Shown here: positions 1-7,615 of the stretch, one piece after another
Layout of the letters: every line of letters begins with the position of its first letter
Position numbering within the stretch: position 1 is the first letter of the stretch
DNA from: Caldisericota bacterium
GTDB lineage: Bacteria > Caldisericota > JANLFM01
Assembly (NCBI GenBank): GCA_024655865.1
Contig: JANLFM010000031.1
Span: forward strand, 1 to 12,926
DNA length: 12,926 nt
Direction of reading: 5' to 3'
Program-made: the position numbers and the translations under genes
The notes under the pieces: generated by a model
What the model saw: the letters and a program-made list of their open reading frames with translations, nothing else
The model's database searches: none
What the model was told of the DNA's origin: nothing

Positions 1-328
1 ATGGTATTAATCCTTTTCCGACGGCGATCCGAAGAGAAAAATGGCAGGTTCTTTCATCCAGGGTGAAGGGAAAATTGCACCATTTTTGAGAGTAAACTGG
101 GAAGGAAAAGGGGTCTCTCAAAACCAAAGCCGGGAAAAAGTGAACGGTTATTAATCGTTGACCTAGGGATAAAAAAGTAAGAATTGCAATTTCAAAGCTG
201 ATTCGGGTAAAACATGATTGCGGAAACCAATCAAGACGGAAGAGGAAGGGGAAAAAAGAGCTGACCCCGGTGAAAGAGACCAAAAAACTCGAAAGAAAAT
301 GTTACCGTAAAAGACCTTACCACAGGGT
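1..328. other. Non-coding region downstream of purB
   Basis: No gene is recognisable in these 328 bases on either strand; the longest open frames are short, lack family features or lie in the shadow of purB. The strand transcribed after purB is rich in C and T and poor in G over roughly 163-328. I see no strong GC-rich hairpin followed by a U tract. The best candidate is a weak 5-bp inverted repeat, GATTG at 216-220 and CAATC at 228-232, followed on the minus strand by ATGTTTT. There is also a 10-bp perfect palindrome AATTGCAATT at 182-191 with no known role. The operon may end here by a factor-dependent mechanism, or run on beyond the window. Confidence 0.6.
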
Positions 329-1603
329 TTAGGGGAATCTTTCAAAAATCTGGTCTAGATAAGCAAGGTAATAAGAGAGGGAAAAAGCCTGGGATAGATC
401 TAAGCCTGGCAATTTTTTTCCCAGAGCAGTTTTTAAATCCGAGGCCTTACCTTCACGGACTTCCGTGGAAGCTTCCTGGACGAGGAGGTAAGCCTCCTCT
501 CGGCCGAAACCCCTGCTTATCAATTCCAGAAGTGCCCTCTCGGAAAAGACCAGCCCTTTGGTCATCCAGATGTTCTCTTCCATGCGTTCCCTGTTCACCT
601 TTAGCCAGCTCAATATTTTGTGCAGTAGCTTCAAGGAGTAAAGGAAAAGGGAGGTGGCATCGGGAAATATTACCCTTTCCACTGAGGAGTGGGAGATATC
701 CCTTTCGTGCCAGAGGGCCACATCCTCTAAAGCGGAAAGAGCATAGCCCCTTAAAAGGCGGGAAAGACCGCAAAGCCTTTCACAGAGGATGGGATTTTTC
801 TTATGGGGCATGGCACTAGATCCTCTTTGCTTCTCAGAAAAGGGCTCCTCCACCTCCCCGATCTCCGTCCTCATCAGGCTGCGAATCTCGGTGGCTATCC
901 TCTCTATTCCCCCACCGCAGACGGCCATAGTAGCAAGATATTCAGCGTGGATATCCCTGGGAATGATCTGAGTGGAAACGGGGCAGGGCTTTAGCCCTAG
1001 CTTTTCGCAGGCTATTTTTTCCACCTCAGGAGGAACGTTGGCGTAGTTTCCCACAGCTCCAGAAATCTTGCCTAAAGAGATCTGTTCCTCTTCCCGGATA
1101 AGCCTCTCTTTGATCCTCTTTAATTCCGCATACCAGCTGAGCACCTTCAATCCGAAGGAAGTGGGCTCCGCGTGGACGCCGTGCGTCCTGCCGATAGTGG
1201 GAGTGTCCTTATGCTTGCAGGCCAATTCCCAGGAGAAAGTAAGGAGAGCATCCAGCTCCTTGAGGATCTCCTGGGTGGCCCTCTTCAGGGAAAGGGACAA
1301 AGCCGTATCAATAACATCAGAGGAAGTGAGGCCGAAATGGAAGAACCTGGCTTCATCACCCATGGAGGAAGTGGCCACTTTGATGAAGGCGATCACATCG
1401 TGACCCACTTCCTCCTCCACCCTGTTTATCTCCTCCACATTCACGAGAGCATGCTTTCTGGCCTGAGCTGTAGAACCAAGAGGGATCATTCCCAGCGATT
1501 CGTAGGCTTCCATAACCGCCAGCTCAACCTCTAACCAGAGGTGGAACTTGTTCTCCTCTGACCATAATTCCTGCATGACTCTGGGAGAATACCTGGGAAT
1601 CAT
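329..1603 (-). CDS. purB: Adenylosuccinate lyase
   Basis: This enzyme cleaves fumarate from SAICAR to give AICAR (step 8 of IMP synthesis) and from adenylosuccinate to give AMP. It belongs to the fumarase/aspartase superfamily and is normally a cytosolic homotetramer. The 424-residue product is normal in length. Visible motifs are HDVIAFI near residue 68, TSSDVIDTA near 93, the general-acid/base region GRTHGVHAEPT (138-148) and the superfamily signature GSSAMPHKKNP (261-271), whose flexible loop carries the catalytic serine. The ATG shares one base with the guaB stop (TAATG) and has an AGGAGG ribosome site six bases upstream, inside the end of guaB. It is the last gene of the operon. Because it also serves the AMP branch, both branches are partly represented even though purA is absent here. 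No defect is visible. Confidence 0.97.
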   Translation of the reverse strand: MIPRYSPRVMQELWSEENKFHLWLEVELAVMEAYESLGMIPLGSTAQARKHALVNVEEINRVEEEVGHDVIAFIKVATSSMGDEARFFHFGLTSSDVIDTALSLSLKRATQEILKELDALLTFSWELACKHKDTPTIGRTHGVHAEPTSFGLKVLSWYAELKRIKERLIREEEQISLGKISGAVGNYANVPPEVEKIACEKLGLKPCPVSTQIIPRDIHAEYLATMAVCGGGIERIATEIRSLMRTEIGEVEEPFSEKQRGSSAMPHKKNPILCERLCGLSRLLRGYALSALEDVALWHERDISHSSVERVIFPDATSLFLYSLKLLHKILSWLKVNRERMEENIWMTKGLVFSERALLELISRGFGREEAYLLVQEASTEVREGKASDLKTALGKKLPGLDLSQAFSLSYYLAYLDQIFERFP

Positions 1604-3048
1604 TAAGAGCCTCCTGTGTTATAATTTGGCGCCTCCTTGGTGATACGAACGTCATGGGGATGGGACTCCCTTACTCCGGCAGGAGTGATCTCGATGAACT
1701 CCGACTTCTCCCACAGCTCTTTGATCGTCCTTGCCCCACAGTAGCCCATACCTGATTTTAAACCACCTACGAGCTGGAAGAAAACCTCGGAGACGTAGCC
1801 CTTGTAAGGGACCATGCCCTCAATCCCCTCCGGGACAAACCTCTTGAAACTTTCCTGGAAGTAACGGTCGGCGCTCCCAGCATTCATGGCTCCCATGCTC
1901 CCCATACCCCGGTAGGATTTAAATTTCCTTCCTTCGTAAATAATGGTTTCCCCCGGAGCTTCCTCTGTTCCAGCAAAGAGGTTGCCGATCATCACCGTAG
2001 AGGCTCCGGCGGCAATGGCCTTCACGATATCCCCGGAGTACCGAATACCTCCATCCGCAATTACAGGGATTCCGTGTCGAGAAGCTAATTGAGCGCACTC
2101 CATGATGGCCGTGAGCTGAGGCACACCTACACCAGCCACAATTCTCGTTGTACAAATGGATCCAGGGCCTAAGCCCACCTTCACAGCATCCGCTCCAGCT
2201 TCAATTAAAGCCTCTGTCCCTTCAGTGGTGGCCACATTTCCGGCCACCACCTGCACTTCGGGATAAAGCTCCTTGATCCTCCTCACAGTCTGAAGGATAT
2301 TGCGAGAATGTCCGTGAGCGGAATCCACAAAAATCACGTCCACCCCGGACTCTATCAGAACCTCCACCCTTTTTAGGCTCTCGGAGGAAGCCCCAATAGC
2401 TGCGCCTACAAGCAACCTGCCGTAGCTGTCCCGTGAGGCCTGAGGATGCTCGATGATGGAATTGATGTCCTTGATGGTAATCAGTCCCACAAGCTTTTCC
2501 CCTTCCACGATGGGCAGCTTCTCCACTCTGTGGCGGTGGAGGATCTCTTTGGCTTCTTTCAGGGTCACTCCCGGAGAGGCTGTAATCAGTCTGGAAAAGG
2601 GGGTCATCAATTCCTGGACCCTTTTCTCCTTATCCTCCTCGAAGCGGATATCCCTGTTGGTCACCAAACCCACAAGCTTTTCCCCTTCCACCACGGGCAG
2701 ACCTCCAATCTTATAAAGGCCCATTGTAGCTTCAGCCTGCTCCACAGTGGCTTCCGGAGAAATGGTCACGGGATTCATGATCACCCCGTTTTCTGATAGT
2801 TTCACCCTCCTTACTTCTTGACCCTGTCTCTCCGGAGACATATTCTTATGAATTACCCCCAAGCCTCCTTCTCGAGCCATAGCTATGGCCATAGTGGATT
2901 CAGTCACCGTATCCATGGCCGCCGAGAGCAGAGGAGCTTTGAGCTCTATCTTCCTCGTCAGCATCGTGGTGGTACCTATCTCGTCCGGCAATACCTCGCT
3001 GTAGCGAGGAATTAAGAGCAGATCGTCGAAAGTGTAACCTCTCTTCAT
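1603..3048 (-). CDS. guaB: Inosine-5'-monophosphate dehydrogenase
   Basis: This enzyme oxidises IMP to XMP with NAD+, the committed step to guanine nucleotides. The 481-residue protein has the full IMPDH layout: an N-terminal barrel part beginning GYTFDDLLL, a pair of CBS (Bateman) repeats at about 92-140 and 148-200, then the rest of the barrel. The catalytic cysteine is C299 in GPGSICTTR, preceded by DSAHGHS near 242 and followed by [10 protein letters not shown] and the [10 protein letters not shown] flap region near 380. The C-terminal RESHPHDV...EAPNY is typical, with a short extra NTGGS whose codons contain the purB ribosome site. The ATG overlaps the purE stop (ATGA), with a GAGGTG site just upstream. 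Placing guaB under a guanine-sensing leader makes direct feedback sense. The two CBS repeats share an almost identical 32-base DNA segment (see the repeat entry). Confidence 0.98.
   Translation of the reverse strand: MKRGYTFDDLLLIPRYSEVLPDEIGTTTMLTRKIELKAPLLSAAMDTVTESTMAIAMAREGGLGVIHKNMSPERQGQEVRRVKLSENGVIMNPVTISPEATVEQAEATMGLYKIGGLPVVEGEKLVGLVTNRDIRFEEDKEKRVQELMTPFSRLITASPGVTLKEAKEILHRHRVEKLPIVEGEKLVGLITIKDINSIIEHPQASRDSYGRLLVGAAIGASSESLKRVEVLIESGVDVIFVDSAHGHSRNILQTVRRIKELYPEVQVVAGNVATTEGTEALIEAGADAVKVGLGPGSICTTRIVAGVGVPQLTAIMECAQLASRHGIPVIADGGIRYSGDIVKAIAAGASTVMIGNLFAGTEEAPGETIIYEGRKFKSYRGMGSMGAMNAGSADRYFQESFKRFVPEGIEGMVPYKGYVSEVFFQLVGGLKSGMGYCGARTIKELWEKSEFIEITPAGVRESHPHDVRITKEAPNYNTGGS
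2486..2700 (-). repeat. 32-base direct repeat in the two CBS domains of guaB
   Basis: Bases 2486-2517 and 2669-2700 match at 30 of 32 positions, including 23 identical bases in a row. They code for [11 protein letters not shown] and [11 protein letters not shown] at the same place in each CBS repeat. The CBS pair is an ancient tandem duplication whose halves are normally well diverged in DNA, so this degree of nucleotide identity suggests local homogenisation or strong constraint. That interpretation is inference. Confidence 0.85.
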
Positions 3049-3458
3049 AGTTCACCTCTCTTTGGGCTTAATTTTAGAATCCTTAAGGCAAAATCAGCGG
3101 CATTGACCATCCCTGCCTCTCCAATGCCCATAGTAGCCACCGGAACCGCTTTAGGCATCTGCACCATGGAAATCAGGGCATCCACACCTCCCAAAGGTCC
3201 CACTGGCCTGGGAACTCCTATTACAGGAAGGTCCACACTGGCCGCAATGATTCCGGGAAGCGCTGCCGACATTCCGGCAACAGCTATTATCACCTGCACA
3301 TCCTTCAAGGACTTCAGGTAGGCAAGCAAGCCAGGAAGGTCACGGTGGGCAGAGTGAACCACCACTTCGTACTCTACTCCTGCCTGAGCAATCCTTTTAA
3401 TCCCCTGTTCCGCAAATTCCTTGTCGCTCTCAGAGCCCAGAACGAAAGACACCTTCAT
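3045..3458 (-). CDS. purE: AIR carboxylase / N5-CAIR mutase family protein (PurE)
   Basis: PurE supplies CAIR for PurC (step 6). Class I bacterial enzymes rearrange N5-CAIR made by PurK; class II enzymes carboxylate AIR directly with CO2. The 137-residue protein is shorter than the usual 160-170. It has GSESD (8-12, phosphate/ribose site), SAHRD (36-40) and the well-conserved GGVDALISMVQMP (90-102). The loop that reads GGAAHLPG in E. coli PurE is GMSAALPG here (62-69), so the conserved histidine is replaced by alanine. I recall similar loops in archaeal PurE proteins, but could not check. No purK is present in this otherwise complete operon. The ATG overlaps the purD stop (ATGA) and follows an AGGAGG site by six bases. 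Family assignment is secure; which carboxylation chemistry it uses is open. Confidence 0.93.
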   Translation of the reverse strand: MKVSFVLGSESDKEFAEQGIKRIAQAGVEYEVVVHSAHRDLPGLLAYLKSLKDVQVIIAVAGMSAALPGIIAASVDLPVIGVPRPVGPLGGVDALISMVQMPKAVPVATMGIGEAGMVNAADFALRILKLSPKRGEL

Positions 3459-4690
3459 GCTTTTCCTCCTATATCGGTTCTGTAAAATTTAGCTTCAAAC
3501 TCCAAGCGCCTGGCAAACTCCAGGGTCCTGGAACGAGCTTCGCTTCCAGTGGCAACGGCAGTCAGAACCCTGCCTCCGCTGGAAACAAGTTTTCCACACT
3601 GCCGGGAGATGGCACCCCCGAAGACAGTTATTTTAAGCTCTTGGACCAAGGAGCTGAACTCCCCGATTTCCACTCCGATTTGGGGGGAATTTGGATAACC
3701 ACGAGAGGCAATCACCAAGGCATTGGCTGGCTCTCCCCATCTGAGTTTAATCTCTTCCGCTCTTCCTTTAACGACATTCAAGAGAATTTCCCCAAGATCT
3801 GCCTCCAGCCTCACCATAAGAGCCTGGGTCTCGGGGTCTCCAAAGCGCACATTGTATTCCAGCACTTTAGCCCCTTCGTCCGTAAGCATCAGGCCGAGGT
3901 AAAGGGCCCCCCTGTAGTTGATCCTCTCTCCTTTCAAAGCCTGGGAAAGTTTCGAAAGCAGGTCCGAAATACTCTTTTCCATTTCCTCGGTCAAATAAAC
4001 AGGAGAAATGGCTCCCATACCACCGGTGTTAGGCCCTCGGTCGTGGTCCATAAGCTTTTTGTAATCGCGGACGTAATCCAGGGGAATAAGCTCCTTCCCA
4101 TCGTAGAGACAAATCAGAGAGAGTTCCTCTCCCTCCAAATATTCCTCGATTAGCAGTTTCCGGGAGGCTCTCCCAAATTTCCCCCCAAGCATCTCCTCTA
4201 CGATCTTCAAAGCTTCCCCTTTTTTCTGGGCGATGAGGACCCCTTTCCCTCCAGCAAGTCCATCCGCTTTTATCACAAAAGGAGGGGAAAAATGGGCCAA
4301 AGCCCCTTGAGCCTCTATGAGAGTGGTAACAGGAAGGGAACGAGCGCAGGGTATAGAGTGGAAGAAATTGAACTCCTTAGCCCTGACCTTAGAGGCTTCC
4401 AACCAGGTGAACTCTTGATGAGGGCCAAAAGTAGGGATCCCCTCTGCTTCCAGGACATCAGCCAGGCCTGAAGCCAGAGGGTTCTCCGGTCCGACCACCG
4501 CTAAGGAGACTCCGTTTTTTAAGGCCAGACGGGCCAGATCTTTAAAATCCTGAGGATAAAGGGCTTCTCCCAGGGGTTCCATCAGGGGATTGGGGTTGAC
4601 TGTGAATATCCTTTCAATGTGCTTGCTCTGAGCAAGCTTCCAAAGAAGGGCATGCTCTCGCCCTCCGTTTCCGTAAATTAAAGCTCTCAT
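3455..4690 (-). CDS. purD: Phosphoribosylamine-glycine ligase (GAR synthetase)
   Basis: PurD joins phosphoribosylamine to glycine with ATP (step 2), as an ATP-grasp enzyme. At 411 residues it is close to the usual 420. In order it shows GNGGREHAL (7-15), VGPENPLASG (66-75), the ATP-grasp lysine region KADGLAGGKGV (141-151), DHDRGPNTGGMGA (215-227), the metal/ATP motif LEYNVRFGDPETQ (277-289) and the C-terminal SSGGRVLTAVATG (370-382). Two spots differ from the usual pattern. The early PGNxG turn is replaced around 32-36 (NPNPL), and the usual VFHAG reads VFGGA at 356-360. Neither touches the ATP-grasp core, so activity is likely kept. It starts 7 bases after the purH stop with an AGGA site immediately upstream; its TGA overlaps the purE ATG. 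Confidence 0.97.
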   Translation of the reverse strand: MRALIYGNGGREHALLWKLAQSKHIERIFTVNPNPLMEPLGEALYPQDFKDLARLALKNGVSLAVVGPENPLASGLADVLEAEGIPTFGPHQEFTWLEASKVRAKEFNFFHSIPCARSLPVTTLIEAQGALAHFSPPFVIKADGLAGGKGVLIAQKKGEALKIVEEMLGGKFGRASRKLLIEEYLEGEELSLICLYDGKELIPLDYVRDYKKLMDHDRGPNTGGMGAISPVYLTEEMEKSISDLLSKLSQALKGERINYRGALYLGLMLTDEGAKVLEYNVRFGDPETQALMVRLEADLGEILLNVVKGRAEEIKLRWGEPANALVIASRGYPNSPQIGVEIGEFSSLVQELKITVFGGAISRQCGKLVSSGGRVLTAVATGSEARSRTLEFARRLEFEAKFYRTDIGGKA

Positions 4691-4697
4691 CCCTTCC

Positions 4698-6137
4698 TCA
4701 ATGTCGGAAAAGCCTCTTATTTGTGATTATTAAGGTGGCCTGATGCTCCTTGCAAAGTTCTATGCATTCCTCGTCACGCCTGGAGCCTCCTGGCTCCACA
4801 AAACATCGGATTCCAGCCTTCAATCCCACTTCAATAGAATCCTTGAAAGGGAAAAAGCCATCTGAAACCATCACCGCTCCCTCAGTAGAATGACCAAAGC
4901 TTCTGGCCCTTTCCACGGCAATTTGAGCGGAATTAACACGGCTGGGTTGTCCAGCCCCCAAGCCAATGAGCATCCCTTCCTTCACCAAGATTACGGCATT
5001 GGACTTGACATAACGCACAACCCTCAAACCAAAATCTGCGTCCTCCAACTCCTGCTTCGTGGGATTCCTCAAAGTGACCACACTCTGCTCTGCATACGGT
5101 AAACCCGTATCGGGCTCCTGAATTAAAACCAGGCCATCAGAAACCCTCCATTCCAGAGAAGGGGCAAAAGGGGAAAACTCGGCAAGCGTAGCCTTCTTAG
5201 CCCTAAGGGAGGCCAGGGCTTCCGAGGTAAAGCCCCTAGCAACAATGACATCAAAAAAATGGGGCTTAATGGACCGGGCGAGGTTTTCGTCCACCTCCCC
5301 AGCGATACATAAAACTCCCCCGTAACCGGATTGAGGGTCCCCGGAAAGGGCCCTCTGGAAAGTGGTGGGGAGATCCTCCCTGAACCGGGAAACCCCGCAG
5401 GGATTCGCGTGCTTAATAATGGCCACGGAATTTTCCCCGCAATCCTGAACAAGCTCGGTGCCCGAAAGCAAATCCAGATAATTGTTGAAGGAGAGGCTTC
5501 CCTTGATCTGCTTTAGGTGATCAAGAAGGGAGGAAAGGCCCACAGCCTTTCCCACCCAAGCCCGCTGGTGAGGGTTTTCTCCGTAGCGTAATTCCTCCAC
5601 ATCCCTTAGAACTAAGTGAAAATGTGAGTTGAAGAGGGCCTTGAGGATTAAGGCATCATATCTCAAAACAACCTCCAGGGCTTTCTGTGCCAGAAAGCGC
5701 CTTTTTTCCAAATTTAATGGGGCATTCTCCAAAAACCAGGAGTATTGCTGGGGAGAGGAGAGAATGGAAATCCGGTAAAAATTCTTTGCCCCTGCCCGTA
5801 AGAGGGCCACCCCGCCGATGTCAAAATTCTCAATCATGGCTTCTTCCCCTCGTGGGATAGCGCTCTCAAAGGGATAAAGGTTCACAACCAGGAGATCGAA
5901 AACCTCCCCTTCCCGAGAAAGGATCATCTGAAAGACCCTTTCGTTGAGGGTCTTCACCCTTCCTAAAGCCAATTCCTGAAAACCAGTGATCTCTTCCAGA
6001 GGATGAACCTGGATAGCCCTTTCCTCTAAAAATCTCCTGGTCCCGGAAGTTGCGTAAAGCTCGTAGCCAATGAGGATCAGTTTTTTACAGAGCTCATCCA
6101 GGCCATTCTTATCGCTTGTACTCAAAAGTGCCTTCAA
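4698..6137 (-). CDS. purH: Bifunctional AICAR formyltransferase / IMP cyclohydrolase
   Basis: PurH performs the last two steps: formylation of AICAR from 10-formyl-THF and ring closure to IMP. I prefer the TTG at 6137 (479 residues). It gives MKALLSTSDKNGL, the standard family N-terminus, and lies eight bases after a GGAGG site. The in-frame TTG at 6152 would place that site inside the gene. The N-terminal MGS-like cyclohydrolase domain keeps GRVKT (59-63), NLYPF (86-90), DIGGVALLRA (106-115) and AKN (117-119). The transferase domain keeps RYGENPHQ (184-191), SFNNYLDLL, the catalytic IKHANPCG (241-248) and SDGFFPF. It ends in FRH as usual. The normally conserved HPxxHGG after KTL is missing and the following stretch is shortened. 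It overlaps purN by 29 bases. Confidence 0.95.
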   Translation of the reverse strand: MKALLSTSDKNGLDELCKKLILIGYELYATSGTRRFLEERAIQVHPLEEITGFQELALGRVKTLNERVFQMILSREGEVFDLLVVNLYPFESAIPRGEEAMIENFDIGGVALLRAGAKNFYRISILSSPQQYSWFLENAPLNLEKRRFLAQKALEVVLRYDALILKALFNSHFHLVLRDVEELRYGENPHQRAWVGKAVGLSSLLDHLKQIKGSLSFNNYLDLLSGTELVQDCGENSVAIIKHANPCGVSRFREDLPTTFQRALSGDPQSGYGGVLCIAGEVDENLARSIKPHFFDVIVARGFTSEALASLRAKKATLAEFSPFAPSLEWRVSDGLVLIQEPDTGLPYAEQSVVTLRNPTKQELEDADFGLRVVRYVKSNAVILVKEGMLIGLGAGQPSRVNSAQIAVERARSFGHSTEGAVMVSDGFFPFKDSIEVGLKAGIRCFVEPGGSRRDEECIELCKEHQATLIITNKRLFRH

Positions 6138-6699
6138 TTCTTTCACCTCCAAGGATTTTCTCGATCACCAAAGGATAAATGTAGTGCTCTGCCCCATGAA
6201 TACGTTGAGTCATGGTCTCCAGGGTATCATGCTCGTAAACGGGAACAGGGATCTGAGCGATAATGGGCCCAGTATCAACTCCCTCGTCCACATAATGGAT
6301 GGTCACCCCCGTCCATTTCACGCCGTAGCGAAAAGCATCCTCGATGGCTTGCGCCCCTTTGAAAGCAGGAAGCAAAGCGGGGTGGATGTTGACAATTTTT
6401 TTAAAAAAGGCCCGGACAATCAATGGAGGAAGGATAAGCATATAACCAGCTAAGACAATCAGGTCTGGATTGAGTTCCGTCAGTCTCTGAAAGAGGAGGG
6501 AATTCCTCTCCTCCTTTTTTAAGCTCCTAGAAATTAATTCTCCAGGAATGCCGTACATTTTGGCCCGCCTTAATATCCCAGAATTTTCCAGGTCGGAGAT
6601 CACGTGGATTTCAACCTCCAAATTCTTTTTACGGAAGTGCTCTACTATGGCAGAAAAATTAGTCCCTTCCCCTGATCCTAAGACGACGATCCTTTTCAT
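6109..6699 (-). CDS. purN: Phosphoribosylglycinamide formyltransferase, folate-dependent
   Basis: PurN transfers a formyl group from 10-formyl-THF to GAR (step 3). The ATG at 6699 gives 196 residues beginning MKRIVVLGSGEGTN, the usual family start. An in-frame TTG at 6705 is possible but lies too close to the AAAGG site. The catalytic trio is present as N104 and H106 in VNIHPALLPAFKG and D142 in EGVDTGPII. SGEGTNFSAI near the N-terminus matches the phosphate-binding loop, and GVTIHYVDEGVD and IHGAEHYIYP are typical. The first 41 bases lie inside the end of purM, and its end overlaps purH, so translation of the three is probably linked. No formate-dependent PurT is in the window, so this step and PurH both depend on folate. 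Confidence 0.97.
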   Translation of the reverse strand: MKRIVVLGSGEGTNFSAIVEHFRKKNLEVEIHVISDLENSGILRRAKMYGIPGELISRSLKKEERNSLLFQRLTELNPDLIVLAGYMLILPPLIVRAFFKKIVNIHPALLPAFKGAQAIEDAFRYGVKWTGVTIHYVDEGVDTGPIIAQIPVPVYEHDTLETMTQRIHGAEHYIYPLVIEKILGGERIEGTFEYKR

Positions 6700-7615
6700 C
6701 TTCAATTACCTTTCCTGCAAGGCGGGGACAAAAGCCTTCTAAACTTTTAAGGATCTCTCCCGCCCTTTCTCGATCCACCAAGAGCACGAACCCCGTACCC
6801 ATATTGAATGTCTGAAGCATCTCCATAGAGGGGATCTTTCCCGCTTTCTGAATCTTCTCAAAGACTTGAGGCACATCGCCGATTTGAAAGTCCAGCCTCA
6901 AGCCCTGGGGAACCATGCGGGGCAAGTTCTTGCTCAGACCTCCCCCGGTAATGTGAGCGCAGGCATGAATTCCCTCCCGAAACTGGAAACTGTAGATTTT
7001 TGTGGGCTGAAGCAAAGACCTCATCAAAGCTGGATCTTTTTCATCCAGAAGCCCTTTCGCGAGAAGCTTGTTAATCAGGGAATAGCCGTTGGAGTGAGGT
7101 CCAGAGGAAGGAAGAGCAATGGCCAGGTCTCCAGCTTTAACCTTCTCAGGCCCAAGCGGCAAACCATCGGGAGTATCCACAATGCCCACCACGAAGCCCA
7201 CGAGGTCTAAAGAGCCTTGAGGATAAACCGAGGGCATTTCCGCGGTTTCCCCTCCCAAGAGCACACAGTGAAGGGAATCCAGAAGAGCTTTCAGAGATTG
7301 AAAAAAGGGCTGAAGAAACTCGGTTTCAATGCGATGGCATCCCACATAATCCAGGAAGAAAAGCGGTTTCGCTCCCAAGCAAAAGATGTCGTTGACGTTC
7401 ATGGCCACAAGGTCCTGCGCAGCTTCCTTCATGCGCCCGTATTTGGCCAATAACTGCAGTTTGGTACCAATTCCATCAGTGGAAACCACAAAGAGCTTTC
7501 CCTCCCAGGAAAAAGTTCCGGCAAAAGGGCCAATCCTTTCTCCAAACAAATCCCTGAGTTTCTCCTTCAGTTTTTCCGCTCGAGAGATGTCCACCCCTGC
7601 GTCCTTGTACCTCAA
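6659..7615 (-). CDS. purM: Phosphoribosylformylglycinamidine cyclo-ligase (AIR synthetase)
   Basis: PurM closes the imidazole ring of FGAM with ATP to give AIR (step 5), as a homodimer related to PurL. The start is a TTG within TTGA shared with the purF stop. It has AGGAGG five bases upstream and gives the expected N-terminus, with YKDAGVD at residues 3-9. Other motifs are STDGIGTK (45-52), DLVAMNVNDI (68-77), GGETAEMPSVY (121-131), SSGPHSNGYSL (170-180), HITGGGLSKNLPR (221-233) and TFNMGTG near 270. At 318 residues it is about 20-30 shorter than most. The shortening is mainly between YKDAGVD and STDGIGTK, where the glycine-rich stretch of longer homologues is trimmed. The core ATP and substrate motifs are intact, so it should be active. 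Confidence 0.97.
   Translation of the reverse strand: MRYKDAGVDISRAEKLKEKLRDLFGERIGPFAGTFSWEGKLFVVSTDGIGTKLQLLAKYGRMKEAAQDLVAMNVNDIFCLGAKPLFFLDYVGCHRIETEFLQPFFQSLKALLDSLHCVLLGGETAEMPSVYPQGSLDLVGFVVGIVDTPDGLPLGPEKVKAGDLAIALPSSGPHSNGYSLINKLLAKGLLDEKDPALMRSLLQPTKIYSFQFREGIHACAHITGGGLSKNLPRMVPQGLRLDFQIGDVPQVFEKIQKAGKIPSMEMLQTFNMGTGFVLLVDRERAGEILKSLEGFCPRLAGKVIEDEKDRRLRIRGRD

Noticed and set aside
216-232. GATTG/CAATC hairpin as the operon terminator
   Set aside because: Only 5 bp, low GC, and a short interrupted T run; too weak to call.
163-345. 60-residue minus-strand open frame after purB
   Set aside because: It begins inside purB in another frame, has no ribosome site that I can see and no family resemblance.
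3641-4153. 170-residue plus-strand open frame antisense to purD
   Set aside because: Shadow of purD codon usage; no start signal or recognisable domain. The same applies to the 166-residue antisense frame at 8464-8964 and the 198-residue alternate frame at 8034-8630 within purF.
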